Source: Cryptoclostridium sp036644995 (lineage in GTDB: Bacteria > Bacillota > Dehalobacteriia > UBA7702). Taken from it: a stretch of 64,000 nt of DNA. Both the position numbers and the translations under genes were made by a program. This document shows positions 1 to 8,290 of this stretch, piece by piece. The notes under the pieces were generated by a model. The model saw only the letters and a list, made by a program, of their open reading frames with translations, did no database searches and was not told the DNA's origin. The stretch covers positions 1 through 64,000 of the forward strand of contig JAVXOZ010000010.1 in the NCBI GenBank assembly GCA_036644995.1, read 5' to 3'. The stretch's first letter is position 1. Each line of letters opens with the position of its first letter.

Positions 1-88
1 TGGTGCGAGTAACAGGGATCGAACCTGCATGTTCTTAAGAACATATGAACCTGAATCATACGCGTCTGCCAGTTCCGCCATACTCGCA
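1..88 (-). tRNA. tRNA-Leu (anticodon CAG)
   Basis: The minus strand folds as a class II tRNA. The acceptor arms are TGCGAGT and ACTCGCA, followed by an encoded CCA at positions 3-1. The anticodon stem-loop is TATGA-TTCAGGT-TCATA, giving anticodon CAG, which reads the Leu codon CTG. A long variable arm (TGTTCTTAAGAACA) is typical of tRNA-Leu, and the T-loop is TTCGATC. The molecule is complete at the window edge, although neighbouring tRNAs could lie just outside. Confidence 0.95.
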
Positions 89-130
89 TATTGGCTATTG
101 TGGCTTTTTACCAAAGTCACAAATTATTAT

Positions 131-166
131 ACAATAATAGACCGTTCTTTGCAAGCCTATTATTGT
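131..166 (-). terminator. Hairpin between the GntR gene and tRNA-Leu
   Basis: A 10-bp inverted repeat (131-140 with 157-166) lies just beyond the 3' end of the minus-strand regulator gene. It is followed only by a mixed A/T run rather than a clean U-tract, so it is a weak terminator candidate. Confidence 0.35.
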
Positions 167-183
167 AATTACCTTATTTTTTT

Positions 184-221
184 AAAGTAAATAGCTCTTA
201 ATATAAAGTAAATAGCTCTTA
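184..221. repeat. Two direct copies of a 17-bp A/T-rich unit
   Basis: AAAGTAAATAGCTCTTA occurs at 184-200 and again at 205-221, immediately 3' of the GntR gene. It resembles the AAAGTA/TAGCT wording of the intergenic repeats at 8.3-8.5 kb. I see no coding capacity here. Confidence 0.8.
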
Positions 222-230
222 AAATATAAT

Positions 231-1721
231 TTATATATTAAATAATGTTTTTTCATCGGGAAATGGCAATGTGAAAGAATCGTTTTTGAATTTATAAATT
301 TTTTGCACCAATTCTTTTTGGGTTGTAATTTGTTTTAATAGAATATTTGCCACCCCAAAAGCATCACTTTTTTTCATTAAATTAATAGCTTCCTGCATTT
401 GCAGAGTCATCAATTTATAAAATTCAGGATACACTTTTTGATAATAAGGGCGATACCTGCTATTTAAACATATTGTGGAAATAATCTGGGGGTAGGTATC
501 ACGCACTGCTTTACAAGGTGAATAATAGCAAATAAAATCAATCAGCACAGCTACATTACATAAAACTCCCAGTGTGTCATCACCGTTGCCTGCTAATTTT
601 CTTTCAAATTTTTCTACTTTTTCCACATCAATATTTTTTAAACTAAATTTTAGCCAAACAGGAATAATTAGTGCCAAAAGCTGCAAGCACTCTAAATATG
701 TTTTAATTTCATCATCGCTATAAGATGGTTTTTTGGATATTTCATTTTTTATATTATAAATTATCAGTGAGCCTTTGCCGTTTTGGGTTTCAATTATTTT
801 ATATTTATTCAACAATTTTAAAGCATTGCGAATTGTGGCAGGTGATGCCTGAAATTTTTTACATAGTGCTGCCTCAGATGGCAGGTATTCACCCCGCACA
901 TAATCACCGCAGCATATGGCAACCAAAATATCGTTGGCTATTATCGAATAAAGAAAATTTGCTTGGGAATTTAAACCCCACATAAAGGAAATCTGCTTTT
1001 CCTTATGTTCCCTGTTAAACGCCTTAAATAAATAATCTTCAAATATCAAAGTTAAATGTTGGTATTCTTCTTTTACTAAGTTATAAAGTAAATTAAAATT
1101 TTTCTTCTCTATAAGCTCAATAACTTTTTCCATATTTTTGATAGTGTTTTCCGGAAAATTTTCACTGATTTTTTGATTATCACAAACAAGTAATAGCGGT
1201 GTTTTAATAAAAGTGTGAATTTTAGAATATAAATCCACGGCTAAATTATTTTTCCCCTGTGCTATTATCATTATCAGAAAAGTATGTAAGGTTTCTAAAA
1301 CTTTTTTAAACCCCATTTTTGCAATTTTTTGGGGATTAACCATGGCTTTTAACTGCATTAACGTCTTTTCATCCACATATTGAGCACCAAAACTTACAAT
1401 TTGCGGCACAACTAATTGGTGCATCCAATATATATCTAAAATGGAATCTTGGTGTTCTGTAAGCCAATTTATATATTCTTCACGTTCCGGGGAAACACGG
1501 TTATCAAAAATAACTTTAGCTTCCTTACCTTGTTTCATTTCAATAAATCCATGATCTCTTAAAACACTGAGTGCTTTGCGGATGGTAATTATTGAAACAT
1601 TATACTCATCTACCAATGTAGCAATGGAGGGAAGTTTTGAACCACAAGGATAATCCGCACAGTAAATTTTTGTTTTTAGTGCCTCATAAACTTGGGTATA
1701 AAGAGTTGTTTCTTTACCCAT
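231..1721 (-). CDS. Tandem GntR-type transcriptional regulator
   Basis: This 496-residue protein has two winged-helix GntR DNA-binding domains in one chain. The first is at about residues 5-72 (SKLPSIATLVDEYNVSIITI) and the second at about 251-325 (LPSEAALCKKFQASPATIRN). Each is followed by a helical segment of about 170 residues that could be a divergent ligand-binding domain. The usual GntR protein has one such unit in about 240 residues, so this looks like an internal duplication or fusion. The start is the ATG preceded by AGGAAGTG. It is transcribed divergently from the T-box-controlled fusion gene, which makes that gene a plausible target, but this is inferred from position only. No effector can be read from the sequence. 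Confidence 0.85.
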   Translation of the reverse strand: MGKETTLYTQVYEALKTKIYCADYPCGSKLPSIATLVDEYNVSIITIRKALSVLRDHGFIEMKQGKEAKVIFDNRVSPEREEYINWLTEHQDSILDIYWMHQLVVPQIVSFGAQYVDEKTLMQLKAMVNPQKIAKMGFKKVLETLHTFLIMIIAQGKNNLAVDLYSKIHTFIKTPLLLVCDNQKISENFPENTIKNMEKVIELIEKKNFNLLYNLVKEEYQHLTLIFEDYLFKAFNREHKEKQISFMWGLNSQANFLYSIIANDILVAICCGDYVRGEYLPSEAALCKKFQASPATIRNALKLLNKYKIIETQNGKGSLIIYNIKNEISKKPSYSDDEIKTYLECLQLLALIIPVWLKFSLKNIDVEKVEKFERKLAGNGDDTLGVLCNVAVLIDFICYYSPCKAVRDTYPQIISTICLNSRYRPYYQKVYPEFYKLMTLQMQEAINLMKKSDAFGVANILLKQITTQKELVQKIYKFKNDSFTLPFPDEKTLFNI

Positions 1722-1971
1722 AAATACACTTCCTTATCACTAATTTATTAAGTGTAACATAGTTTAGCAACCATATCAATAAATAAAATGTTAAAATATA
1801 TAAAAATTATAGCTAATTAATTGTTTTTAAATAATGAAAAATCTAAAAAAATTATGTTATTATGTGAATTATCTGCTATATTATATTGTAACTTTTGCAA
1901 ATTTATCTTCTTTTTAAAATCCAATTTATCTTAATTTTTAAAATTTAATTGTTTTTTTTGAAGATTTAGTA

Positions 1972-2000
1972 TTGACAAATAGATATTTTTTTGATAAATT
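1972..2000 (+). promoter_or_regulatory. Promoter of the T-box leader
   Basis: A perfect -35 TTGACA (1972-1977) is separated by 17 bp from a -10-like TAAATT (1995-2000). Transcription would start near 2007, just ahead of the T-box stem I. The 250 bp back to the divergent regulator gene is A/T-rich without other recognisable sites. Confidence 0.7.
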
Positions 2001-2006
2001 AGAGAG

Positions 2007-2280
2007 CAATCAATCGCAATGATAGGGAAAAAAAGCTGCTTTTATTTTCAGAAAGCTGTTGTTTGATGTGAAACAGCACTAAATCCAGTAAATAACTCAC
2101 CCTTGAGCCGTCTGCTGAAAGCTATGCAAATAAGTTAGACCGGGTTTCTCACCGTTATCAAGAGAGGATATTCACATTTTTGTCGATATCTATGAGTGGG
2201 CGTTTTAACGCCAATAAGAGTGGTACCACGGAAGTTTGCTTTCGTCTCTTGCTTAAAGCAGGGGAGGAGAGCTTTTTTAT
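2007..2280 (+). promoter_or_regulatory. T-box riboswitch, apparent Leu specifier CTC
   Basis: The leader has the canonical parts in order. The stem I start resembles GATAGGGA (2031-2038). A distal AGAAAGCTG bulge with its terminal loop lies at about 2049-2079. The conserved ACC-NTTGAG segment follows the specifier loop. A stem III hairpin is at about 2198-2212. The T-box motif AGAGTGGTACCACGGAAG is at 2217-2234, with TGGT to pair with the tRNA acceptor end. A terminator follows at about 2236-2280, with stem halves around TTGC-TTAAA-GCAA/G and a T-run. The triplet directly before ACC is CTC (2096-2098), so uncharged tRNA-Leu is the likely ligand. It would antiterminate the fusion gene under leucine starvation. 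The T-box identity is firm; the codon assignment is by alignment from memory. Confidence 0.9.
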
Positions 2281-2323
2281 TATCTTCCTTGCACATCTTA
2301 AATTAATTTTGGAGGAAAATAAA

Positions 2324-4855
2324 ATGAAACTATCTTTTTCAACTTTGGGCTGCCCGGATTTTACTTGGCAGGAAACGTATTCCATGGCAAAAGACTTTGG
2401 CTTTGAGGGCATTGAAATTCGTGGCATTGGCAATTATATGTTTGCGGTGGATGCCCCTATTTTCAGTGATAAAAATATTGAAAATACCGTAAAAAAATTA
2501 GATTCTTTACGGTTAAAAATTCCCTGTGTAGCCACGGGCTGTGCCTTGAAAAATCCCGAAAAAAGAGAAGAAAATATTACAGAAATAACAGCTTATATAG
2601 AATTGGCAAAAAAGCTCAAAGCACCCTATATCCGTATTTTAGGAGATTTAAAAGCCGAGCCTCAAGGTGAGGTAAACGATGATTTAGTGGTTGAACAGCT
2701 AAAACATTTAGGTGCCATAGCGGAAAAAAGCGGCATTACCTTATTGGTGGAAACCAACGGTGTTTACGGCGATACACTGCGGCTCCGTGGTGTTTTAGAA
2801 AGCGTGGGTTCAGATGCTGTGGCGGCATTGTGGGATATAAACCACCCTTTCCGTTATTTTAATGAATCACCAGAAACCACGGTAAAAAATTTAGGAGCCT
2901 ACATTAAGCACGTTCACGCCAAAGATTCAATTATGGAAAATGGTAAAACAGTTTATAAAATGATGGGTGAGGGGGATTTGCCCATAGCCGAATCTTTAAT
3001 GGCTTTAAGGAGCATAAATTTTGAAGGATTTGTTTCCTTTGAGTGGTTAAAACGCTGGGCACCCCAATTAAGCGATGCAGGTATTGTTTTCCCTCAATTT
3101 GCCAATTTCATGCTGGAGCGTTTGGATAGAAACACCTCCAGAACTCCGCTTTTTGATAATGAGGAAAAAACAGGTAAATACGTTTGGGAAAAAGATACTT
3201 TAATAGATTTAACCTTCAGCCAAGTTTTGGATCGCATGGTTGAGGAATTTCCCAATCAATACGCTTTTCGTTTTACTACCTTGGATTACACCAGAACCTA
3301 TGAGGAATTTCGTGATGAGGTAGATAAATTTGCCTGTGCCTTAATTGCCATGGGGGTAAAGCGTGGTGACCATGTGGCAGTGTGGGCAACCAATGTTCCC
3401 CAATGGTATATATCCTTTTGGGCAAGTACCAAAATAGGTGCGGTACTGGTAACTATGAACACCGCTTATAAAATCCATGAGGCGGAATATCTCTTAAAAC
3501 AATCCGATGCTCACACCCTTATTATGATAGATGGTTATAAAGATTCCGACTATGTGGCGGTTATAAAAGAGCTGTGCCCTGAATTGGCAACAGCCCCAAA
3601 AGCCAAACCCCTGCACATGAAAAGATTGCCATTTTTAAGAAATATTATCACCGTGGAATCCCAACAAAAAGGCTGTATAACATGGGATGAAGCCATGGAA
3701 ATGGCGGATTTGGTTCAGGTTGAGGAGGTTTACCGCCGTGCGGCATCCATAAATAAGCACGATGTTTGCAATATGCAATACACCTCAGGAACCACGGGTT
3801 TTCCCAAAGGGGTTATGTTAACCCACTATAATGTGGTTAATAATGGTAAAAATATTGGGGATTGCATGGATCTTTCCACAGCGGATAAAATGATGATTCA
3901 CGTGCCTATGTTTCACTGCTTTGGCATGGTTTTGGCAATGACCGCCGCCATGACCCATGGTGTTACTTTGTGTCCTATCCCTGCATTTTCTCCTAAAAAA
4001 TCCTTGGCTTGTATCAATCAAGAAAAAATAACCTGTTTTCACGGTGTGCCAACCATGTTTATTACCATGTTGGAACATGAAGATTTTCCCACTACGGATT
4101 TTTCCCATATGCGCACGGGTATTATGGCAGGTAGCCCCTGCCCGGTAAAGGTTATGGAGGATGTGGTGGAAAAAATGAATATGAGCCAAATAAGCATTGT
4201 ATTCGGTCAAACAGAAGCCTCGCCGGGGTGCACCCAAAGCCGAGTGGATGACCCCATAGAAGTGCGTGTAAACACAGTGGGTCGTGCTTTACCCGGGGTG
4301 GAGTGCAAAATTATTGATTCGGAAACGGGCTTGGATATCCCCGATGGTGAAAATGGAGAATTTGTGGCACGGGGCTATAATATAATGAAGGGTTATTATA
4401 AAATGCCCGCCGCCACCGCCGAAGCCATTGATGAAGAAGGCTGGTTGCACACGGGAGATTTGGCAAAAAAAGACAGCAACGGCAATTTTCAAATTACCGG
4501 GCGTATAAAGGATATGATTATCCGTGGCGGTGAAAATATTTATCCCAAAGAAATTGAAGAATTTATTTATACCCACCCAAAAGTTAAAGATGTTCAGGTG
4601 GTGGGCATCCCCGATAAACAATATGGTGAAGAAATTATGGCTTGTGTAATTTTAAAAGAAGGAGAATCACTAAGTGAAAGCGAATTAAAAGATTTTATAA
4701 GCAGCCATATGGCTAAACATAAAACTCCACGTTATATAAGCTTTGTAGACTCCTTCCCCATGAATGCCGCAGGGAAAATATTAAAATACAAAATGCGTGA
4801 AGATGCCATGGAAAAATTAGCAGCGGCAAACAGCAGCGATTTTGTAACTGCTTAA
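2324..4855 (+). CDS. Fusion: xylose isomerase-like TIM barrel + AMP-forming acyl-CoA synthetase
   Basis: This 843-residue protein starts at the ATG preceded by GGAGG (2311-2315); an in-frame upstream start would lie inside the T-box and is rejected. Residues 1-270 are a sugar-phosphate isomerase/epimerase-type TIM barrel with its metal-binding residues in VETNG (about 141), WDINH (about 169), HVHAKD (about 197) and FEW (about 240). Residues 296-830 are an ANL-family acyl-CoA synthetase with the P-loop YTSGTTGFPKG (about 485), GQTEASPG (about 627), TGDLAKKD (about 711), GRIKDMIIRGGENIYPKE, and the catalytic Lys in AAGKILK (about 815). The second half should activate a carboxylic acid to its CoA thioester using ATP. 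The role of the first half is unknown. The Leu-type T-box suggests a substrate tied to leucine, for example isovalerate or another branched acid, but this is inference. Confidence 0.9.
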   Translation: MKLSFSTLGCPDFTWQETYSMAKDFGFEGIEIRGIGNYMFAVDAPIFSDKNIENTVKKLDSLRLKIPCVATGCALKNPEKREENITEITAYIELAKKLKAPYIRILGDLKAEPQGEVNDDLVVEQLKHLGAIAEKSGITLLVETNGVYGDTLRLRGVLESVGSDAVAALWDINHPFRYFNESPETTVKNLGAYIKHVHAKDSIMENGKTVYKMMGEGDLPIAESLMALRSINFEGFVSFEWLKRWAPQLSDAGIVFPQFANFMLERLDRNTSRTPLFDNEEKTGKYVWEKDTLIDLTFSQVLDRMVEEFPNQYAFRFTTLDYTRTYEEFRDEVDKFACALIAMGVKRGDHVAVWATNVPQWYISFWASTKIGAVLVTMNTAYKIHEAEYLLKQSDAHTLIMIDGYKDSDYVAVIKELCPELATAPKAKPLHMKRLPFLRNIITVESQQKGCITWDEAMEMADLVQVEEVYRRAASINKHDVCNMQYTSGTTGFPKGVMLTHYNVVNNGKNIGDCMDLSTADKMMIHVPMFHCFGMVLAMTAAMTHGVTLCPIPAFSPKKSLACINQEKITCFHGVPTMFITMLEHEDFPTTDFSHMRTGIMAGSPCPVKVMEDVVEKMNMSQISIVFGQTEASPGCTQSRVDDPIEVRVNTVGRALPGVECKIIDSETGLDIPDGENGEFVARGYNIMKGYYKMPAATAEAIDEEGWLHTGDLAKKDSNGNFQITGRIKDMIIRGGENIYPKEIEEFIYTHPKVKDVQVVGIPDKQYGEEIMACVILKEGESLSESELKDFISSHMAKHKTPRYISFVDSFPMNAAGKILKYKMREDAMEKLAAANSSDFVTA

Positions 4856-4879
4856 CCATAAAAATACCACATATAATTA

Positions 4880-4943
4880 AAGGTTAAGGGCAATAAAGTG
4901 CAAAATAGATAAAATTAATGCACTTTATCATTAAATTAACCTT
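4880..4943 (+). terminator. Nested inverted repeat after the fusion gene
   Basis: AAGGTTAA and TTAACCTT form the outer arms, and TAAAGTGCA with TGCACTTTA the inner arms, 25 bp past the stop codon. There is no good U-tract, so termination efficiency is uncertain. Confidence 0.5.
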
Positions 4944-5021
4944 GCTTTTATAAATCAATATCCATATAATTATGTAGCAATGAAAAAATGAATTAAAAAA
5001 AATAATTAGGGGGATTACAGA

Positions 5022-6287
5022 ATGGGAGTAGAACAGATAATTGCCATAGGGGTTTTTGTTGTGGTTATGGCGGCAATTATTTCAGAAAAAATCCATCGTT
5101 CCGTGGCTGCTATGTGCGGTGCTGTGGCTTTGGTGTTGTTGGGTATTCTCACTATTGATGATTGTATTTCTTATATTGATTTTAATACAATCGGGGTTTT
5201 AGTGGGTATGATGCTGTTTGTTGGGGTAGTAAAAGAATCGGGGTTATTTGAATACTTAGCAATAAAAGCAGCAAAAATAGCCAAAGGCGATCCTTGGAAA
5301 ATCATGGTTTATTTTATCATTATCACAGCTGTTCTTTCGGCATTTTTAGATAATGTAACCACTGTTTTATTGATTGGACCCATGACATTAACTATTTGCA
5401 ATATTTTGGGTATTAATCCGGTGCCATTTTTTATGACCCAAATTATGGCATCAAATATTGGTGGCACATCCACTTTAATTGGTGACCCACCCAATATTAT
5501 GATAGGTAGTGCTGCTAATTTAAGCTTTTTTGATTTTGTAGCTAATTTATCTATTCCTATCATTATTATTCTCATAGCTTATATTATTTGTTTTCATTTC
5601 ATCTATGGCAAAAAATTATTTGTTAAACCCGAAGCCATGGCAGATGTATTGAAATTAGATGAACAAAAAGTAATTAAAGATAGAAAACTCCTGCATAAAA
5701 GCGTAATATTAATTGCCTTGGTGGTGGTTGGCTTTATTTTCCACGGCCAGTTGGGTATTCAATCTTGCATGGTGGCTTTAAGTGCTGCTGCTTTGATGAT
5801 GTTAATAGGCAAACAAGATATTGAAGAAATTGTAACAGGTATTGAATGGACTACTATCCTTTTCTTTGTTGGTCTTTTTGTGGTAGTTGGCGGCATGGTG
5901 CAAGTGGGTATTATTACAGATTTTGCCAATGCTCTCATGGATTTCACCGCAGGTCAAGTAGTGCTTACCATGATTCTGTTGCTTTGGGTATCTGCCATTG
6001 TTTCATCAATTTTGGATAACATCCCCTTTGTGGCAACAATTATTCCTGTAATTTTAGCCATGGAAGCCAGCGGCATAGATGTGCAACCACTTTGGTGGGC
6101 TGTTTCCTTGGGTGCCTGCTTAGGCGGAAACGGAACCTTAATTGGTGCTTCTGCCAATGTGGTATTATCGGGAATAAGTAATAAACAGGGTTATCCCATT
6201 ACTTTTATAGGCTATTTAAAAGTGGGTTTCCCCTTGATGTTGATGTCCATAGTAATAGCTACTATTTATCTTTTAATAAGATTTTAA
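5022..6287 (+). CDS. ArsB/NhaD-family ion transporter
   Basis: This 421-residue integral membrane protein has roughly ten to eleven hydrophobic segments. Two homologous halves are visible: FLDNVTTVLLIGP matches ILDNIPFVATIIP, and GGTSTLIGDPPN matches GGNGTLIGASAN. These are the paired signatures of the ion transporter superfamily containing ArsB, NhaD and the human P protein (COG1055). Substrates in the family include Na+/H+ and arsenite, and other anions in its relatives. No arsR or ars gene is adjacent, so arsenite export is not supported. A small cytosolic protein follows after 18 bp and may form a unit with it. The start has a GGGGG ribosome binding site. The exact substrate cannot be called. 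Confidence 0.88.
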   Translation: MGVEQIIAIGVFVVVMAAIISEKIHRSVAAMCGAVALVLLGILTIDDCISYIDFNTIGVLVGMMLFVGVVKESGLFEYLAIKAAKIAKGDPWKIMVYFIIITAVLSAFLDNVTTVLLIGPMTLTICNILGINPVPFFMTQIMASNIGGTSTLIGDPPNIMIGSAANLSFFDFVANLSIPIIIILIAYIICFHFIYGKKLFVKPEAMADVLKLDEQKVIKDRKLLHKSVILIALVVVGFIFHGQLGIQSCMVALSAAALMMLIGKQDIEEIVTGIEWTTILFFVGLFVVVGGMVQVGIITDFANALMDFTAGQVVLTMILLLWVSAIVSSILDNIPFVATIIPVILAMEASGIDVQPLWWAVSLGACLGGNGTLIGASANVVLSGISNKQGYPITFIGYLKVGFPLMLMSIVIATIYLLIRF

Positions 6288-6305
6288 TAATGAAGGAGTG
6301 GTAAT

Positions 6306-6767
6306 ATGAATCCTCGTACCATTGAGGGCCCGATGATTGAAATTTCTTTAAGACAATTTGGTGCTTCTAAAATTAAAAAAATTAATGGGGAACAATATTA
6401 CATTGAGTTTTCTTTGGATAAGGATTATAAGGTAGCATATGCCTATAATATCAATGGTGAAAATGAGTATTTTCTCCAAAGAGTTTTGCCTTATCCCATG
6501 CACCACGGTGTTTTTGATAACGAAAAAGAACTGGTTACTTTTATTGAAGATGATATCACAAAATTTAGAAATGCCATAAAAAGCTCAAATTTTGAACAGT
6601 TTGTAAATATCAACAATAAAATTCAAGATGTATCATCACAAATGGAAGCTTTATTTTTGAATTACAATGTAGATTCCGATTCATTATTACAGTTAGATGA
6701 AGTTTTTAACCAAATAATAAAGGGCATACACGAAGCGGAAACAAAATCTAAAAAAATTGAAAAATAA
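6306..6767 (+). CDS. Small soluble protein of unknown function
   Basis: This 153-residue protein lies 18 bp after the transporter gene with a good AAGGAGTGG site, so the two are probably cotranscribed. It has no signal peptide or membrane segment. The first 85 residues look like a mixed beta domain (NGEQYYIEFSLDK, YAYNINGENEYFLQRVLPYP), and residues 90-153 are predicted helical and charged, ending KSKKIEK. I do not recognise the family. A strong terminator follows directly. Confidence 0.75.
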   Translation: MNPRTIEGPMIEISLRQFGASKIKKINGEQYYIEFSLDKDYKVAYAYNINGENEYFLQRVLPYPMHHGVFDNEKELVTFIEDDITKFRNAIKSSNFEQFVNINNKIQDVSSQMEALFLNYNVDSDSLLQLDEVFNQIIKGIHEAETKSKKIEK

Positions 6768-6774
6768 ATAAATC

Positions 6775-6806
6775 AAAGCGGCGTTCACTTATGGGAACGC
6801 CGCTTT
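6775..6806 (+). terminator. Rho-independent terminator
   Basis: A 12-bp stem (AAAGCGGCGTTC at 6775-6786 with GAACGCCGCTTT at 6795-6806) begins eight bases past the stop codon and is followed by a T-rich stretch. Confidence 0.85.
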
Positions 6807-6867
6807 AAATTTTGGCTGTTTGTGCTAATAGTTAAATTTTTTAAAATTCGATTAAATACTCACCGAT

Positions 6868-6906
6868 AAAAGAGTATACTTTAACAAAATTAAAGTATAC
6901 TCTTTT
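6868..6906. terminator. Strong hairpin with A/T arms, possibly bidirectional
   Basis: AAAAGAGTATACTTT (6868-6882) pairs perfectly with AAAGTATACTCTTTT (6892-6906), giving a 15-bp stem with T-runs on either strand. It stands alone in the intergenic space. Confidence 0.65.
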
Positions 6907-6939
6907 TGATTAAGCAAATATTTTAATTTTCTGCAAATT

Positions 6940-7035
6940 AAAAGCTCCCGATGGGTGGTCGAGAGCTTTTAGAGAAGGGAAAACAATGAAAAAGTTTTAT
7001 TTATTGGGTACTCTTATATAATACCCAATATTTTT
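6940..7035 (+). other. Hairpin, 11-codon mini-ORF, then terminator-like hairpin
   Basis: A stem AAAAGCTC/GAGCTTTT (6940-6947 with 6963-6970) is followed by GAAGGG and, with correct spacing, an ATG at 6986. The reading frame MKKFYLLGTLI ends at 7021. Its second half lies within a stem ATTGGGTA/TACCCAAT (7003-7010 with 7022-7029) that is followed by TTTTT. This resembles a leader-peptide or small-RNA cassette, but no gene follows on this strand. I cannot assign it. Confidence 0.35.
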
Positions 7036-7138
7036 GGAGATTATAACGCATTTATCGTATAATTTACTGTTTAATTGGTGTAATTATTGTGTACAAACTT
7101 TAAAATATGTAAATTTTTTCATGTTTAATGGATTTTAG

Positions 7139-7250
7139 AACTAATTCATATCTAAGCAGAAAATAAGAATTTTTTTAAACTAATTTATATCTAAGCAGAA
7201 AATAAGGAATTTTTCCAAATAATTCATATTAAAACAGAAAATAAGAATAG
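7139..7250. repeat. Three tandem ~40-bp A/T-rich repeats
   Basis: Three imperfect copies built on CTAATTCATATCTAAGCAGA followed by AAATAAGAA begin near 7141, 7180 and 7220. They fill the gap 3' of the minus-strand ATPase gene. No reading frame is conserved among the copies. Confidence 0.8.
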
Positions 7251-7397
7251 TTTAAAATGATTTTTTACCAATATCTAAATTATTTATCTAACTTATTTAC
7301 AGATTAACAATGGTTTTTTCAGTGAAAACTCAGTGGAAATAATCTAAAGTAGCATTCAAAAAAAGTGCGTTTCTTGGGTTAAAATAATGGGTTAAAA

Positions 7398-8153
7398 TCA
7401 CCATTTTTCCAGTAAATTTTTCATCCATGCTCTAATGTCAATGCCGTAGGTTTCCTCCAAGGCATCTCCTTCAAAAATTTTGGTGCTACCGCCGTAAGCA
7501 ACCATTTCGCCGTTTTTCATCAATAAAACTTTATTGGAAAAATCACGCACCATATTAAGGTCGTGTAAAACCCCAATTACACTGCGGTTCTCCTTGGAAA
7601 CCCAATTAGTAAGCAGCTCCAGTAATTCTAATTGATGGCGAATATCCAAGTGATTGGTTGGCTCATCAAGTAAAATCAGCTTAGGGTCTTGAACCAATGC
7701 CTTCGCCAATAAAACACGCTGTATTTGACCACCGGAAAGCTGGGTAATATATTTATCTTTAATGGGCAAAAGATTTACATCTTCCATACATTGAATAATA
7801 AAATCCTCATCTTCTGCACTTAAGCCACCAAAGCGACTTTTTTGGTGGGCATAACGCCCCAAAGAAACTGCCTCATGCACGGTGTAAGAAAAATATGCCG
7901 TGGAGCTCATTTGTGCCATTAAAGCAATGTTTTTGGATATTTCCTTGCGTTTCATGGTGGAAACCTCTTGTCCATCAAAAACCACCACTCCTTCATAGGG
8001 TAAAATATTGGTTATACCCCGTAAAAGAGTTGTTTTGCCACAGCCATTAGGGCCGATAATGCAAAGAATTTCCCCATTATTTACTTCAAAACTAATATCC
8101 TTTACCACTTTAACGTTATTGTAGCCGCAACTGATATTTTCAACTTTTAGCAT
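7398..8153 (-). CDS. ABC transporter ATPase, FecE/BtuD type
   Basis: This 251-residue ATPase belongs to the iron-siderophore/cobalamin importer family. The Walker A GPNGCGKTT, the signature LSGGQIQR, the Walker B LILLDEPT and the switch His in GVLHDLN are all present. It would power the permease encoded upstream at 8521-9543. A 367-bp repeat-filled space separates the two genes, which is unusual for such an operon. The start has only a weak AAGGCAGG site. The substrate (haem, siderophore, cobalamin or another chelate) cannot be read from the ATPase. Confidence 0.93.
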   Translation of the reverse strand: MLKVENISCGYNNVKVVKDISFEVNNGEILCIIGPNGCGKTTLLRGITNILPYEGVVVFDGQEVSTMKRKEISKNIALMAQMSSTAYFSYTVHEAVSLGRYAHQKSRFGGLSAEDEDFIIQCMEDVNLLPIKDKYITQLSGGQIQRVLLAKALVQDPKLILLDEPTNHLDIRHQLELLELLTNWVSKENRSVIGVLHDLNMVRDFSNKVLLMKNGEMVAYGGSTKIFEGDALEETYGIDIRAWMKNLLEKW

Positions 8154-8290
8154 AGTAAACCTGCCTTATTAAAATTGGCAAAACAAATTACCAATTTTCA
8201 GTTTTTTTCATAGTGTAAACAAAAGTGGGTGAGATTTAAAAATCTCTTATTAAAATTTAAGCTTAATTTTTATCAAAACTAATTTTTTTA

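Noticed and set aside
725..985. Plus-strand reading frame inside the GntR gene
   Set aside because: It is antisense to a well-supported gene, with no ribosome binding site or known motif.
2180..2323. Upstream extension of the fusion protein by 48 residues
   Set aside because: The extension lies in the T-box antiterminator and terminator; GGAGG with an ATG at 2324 is the real start.
5022..6287. Arsenite efflux function for the ArsB/NhaD-type transporter
   Set aside because: No arsR, arsC or arsA lies nearby, and the motifs are shared with Na+/H+ antiporters.
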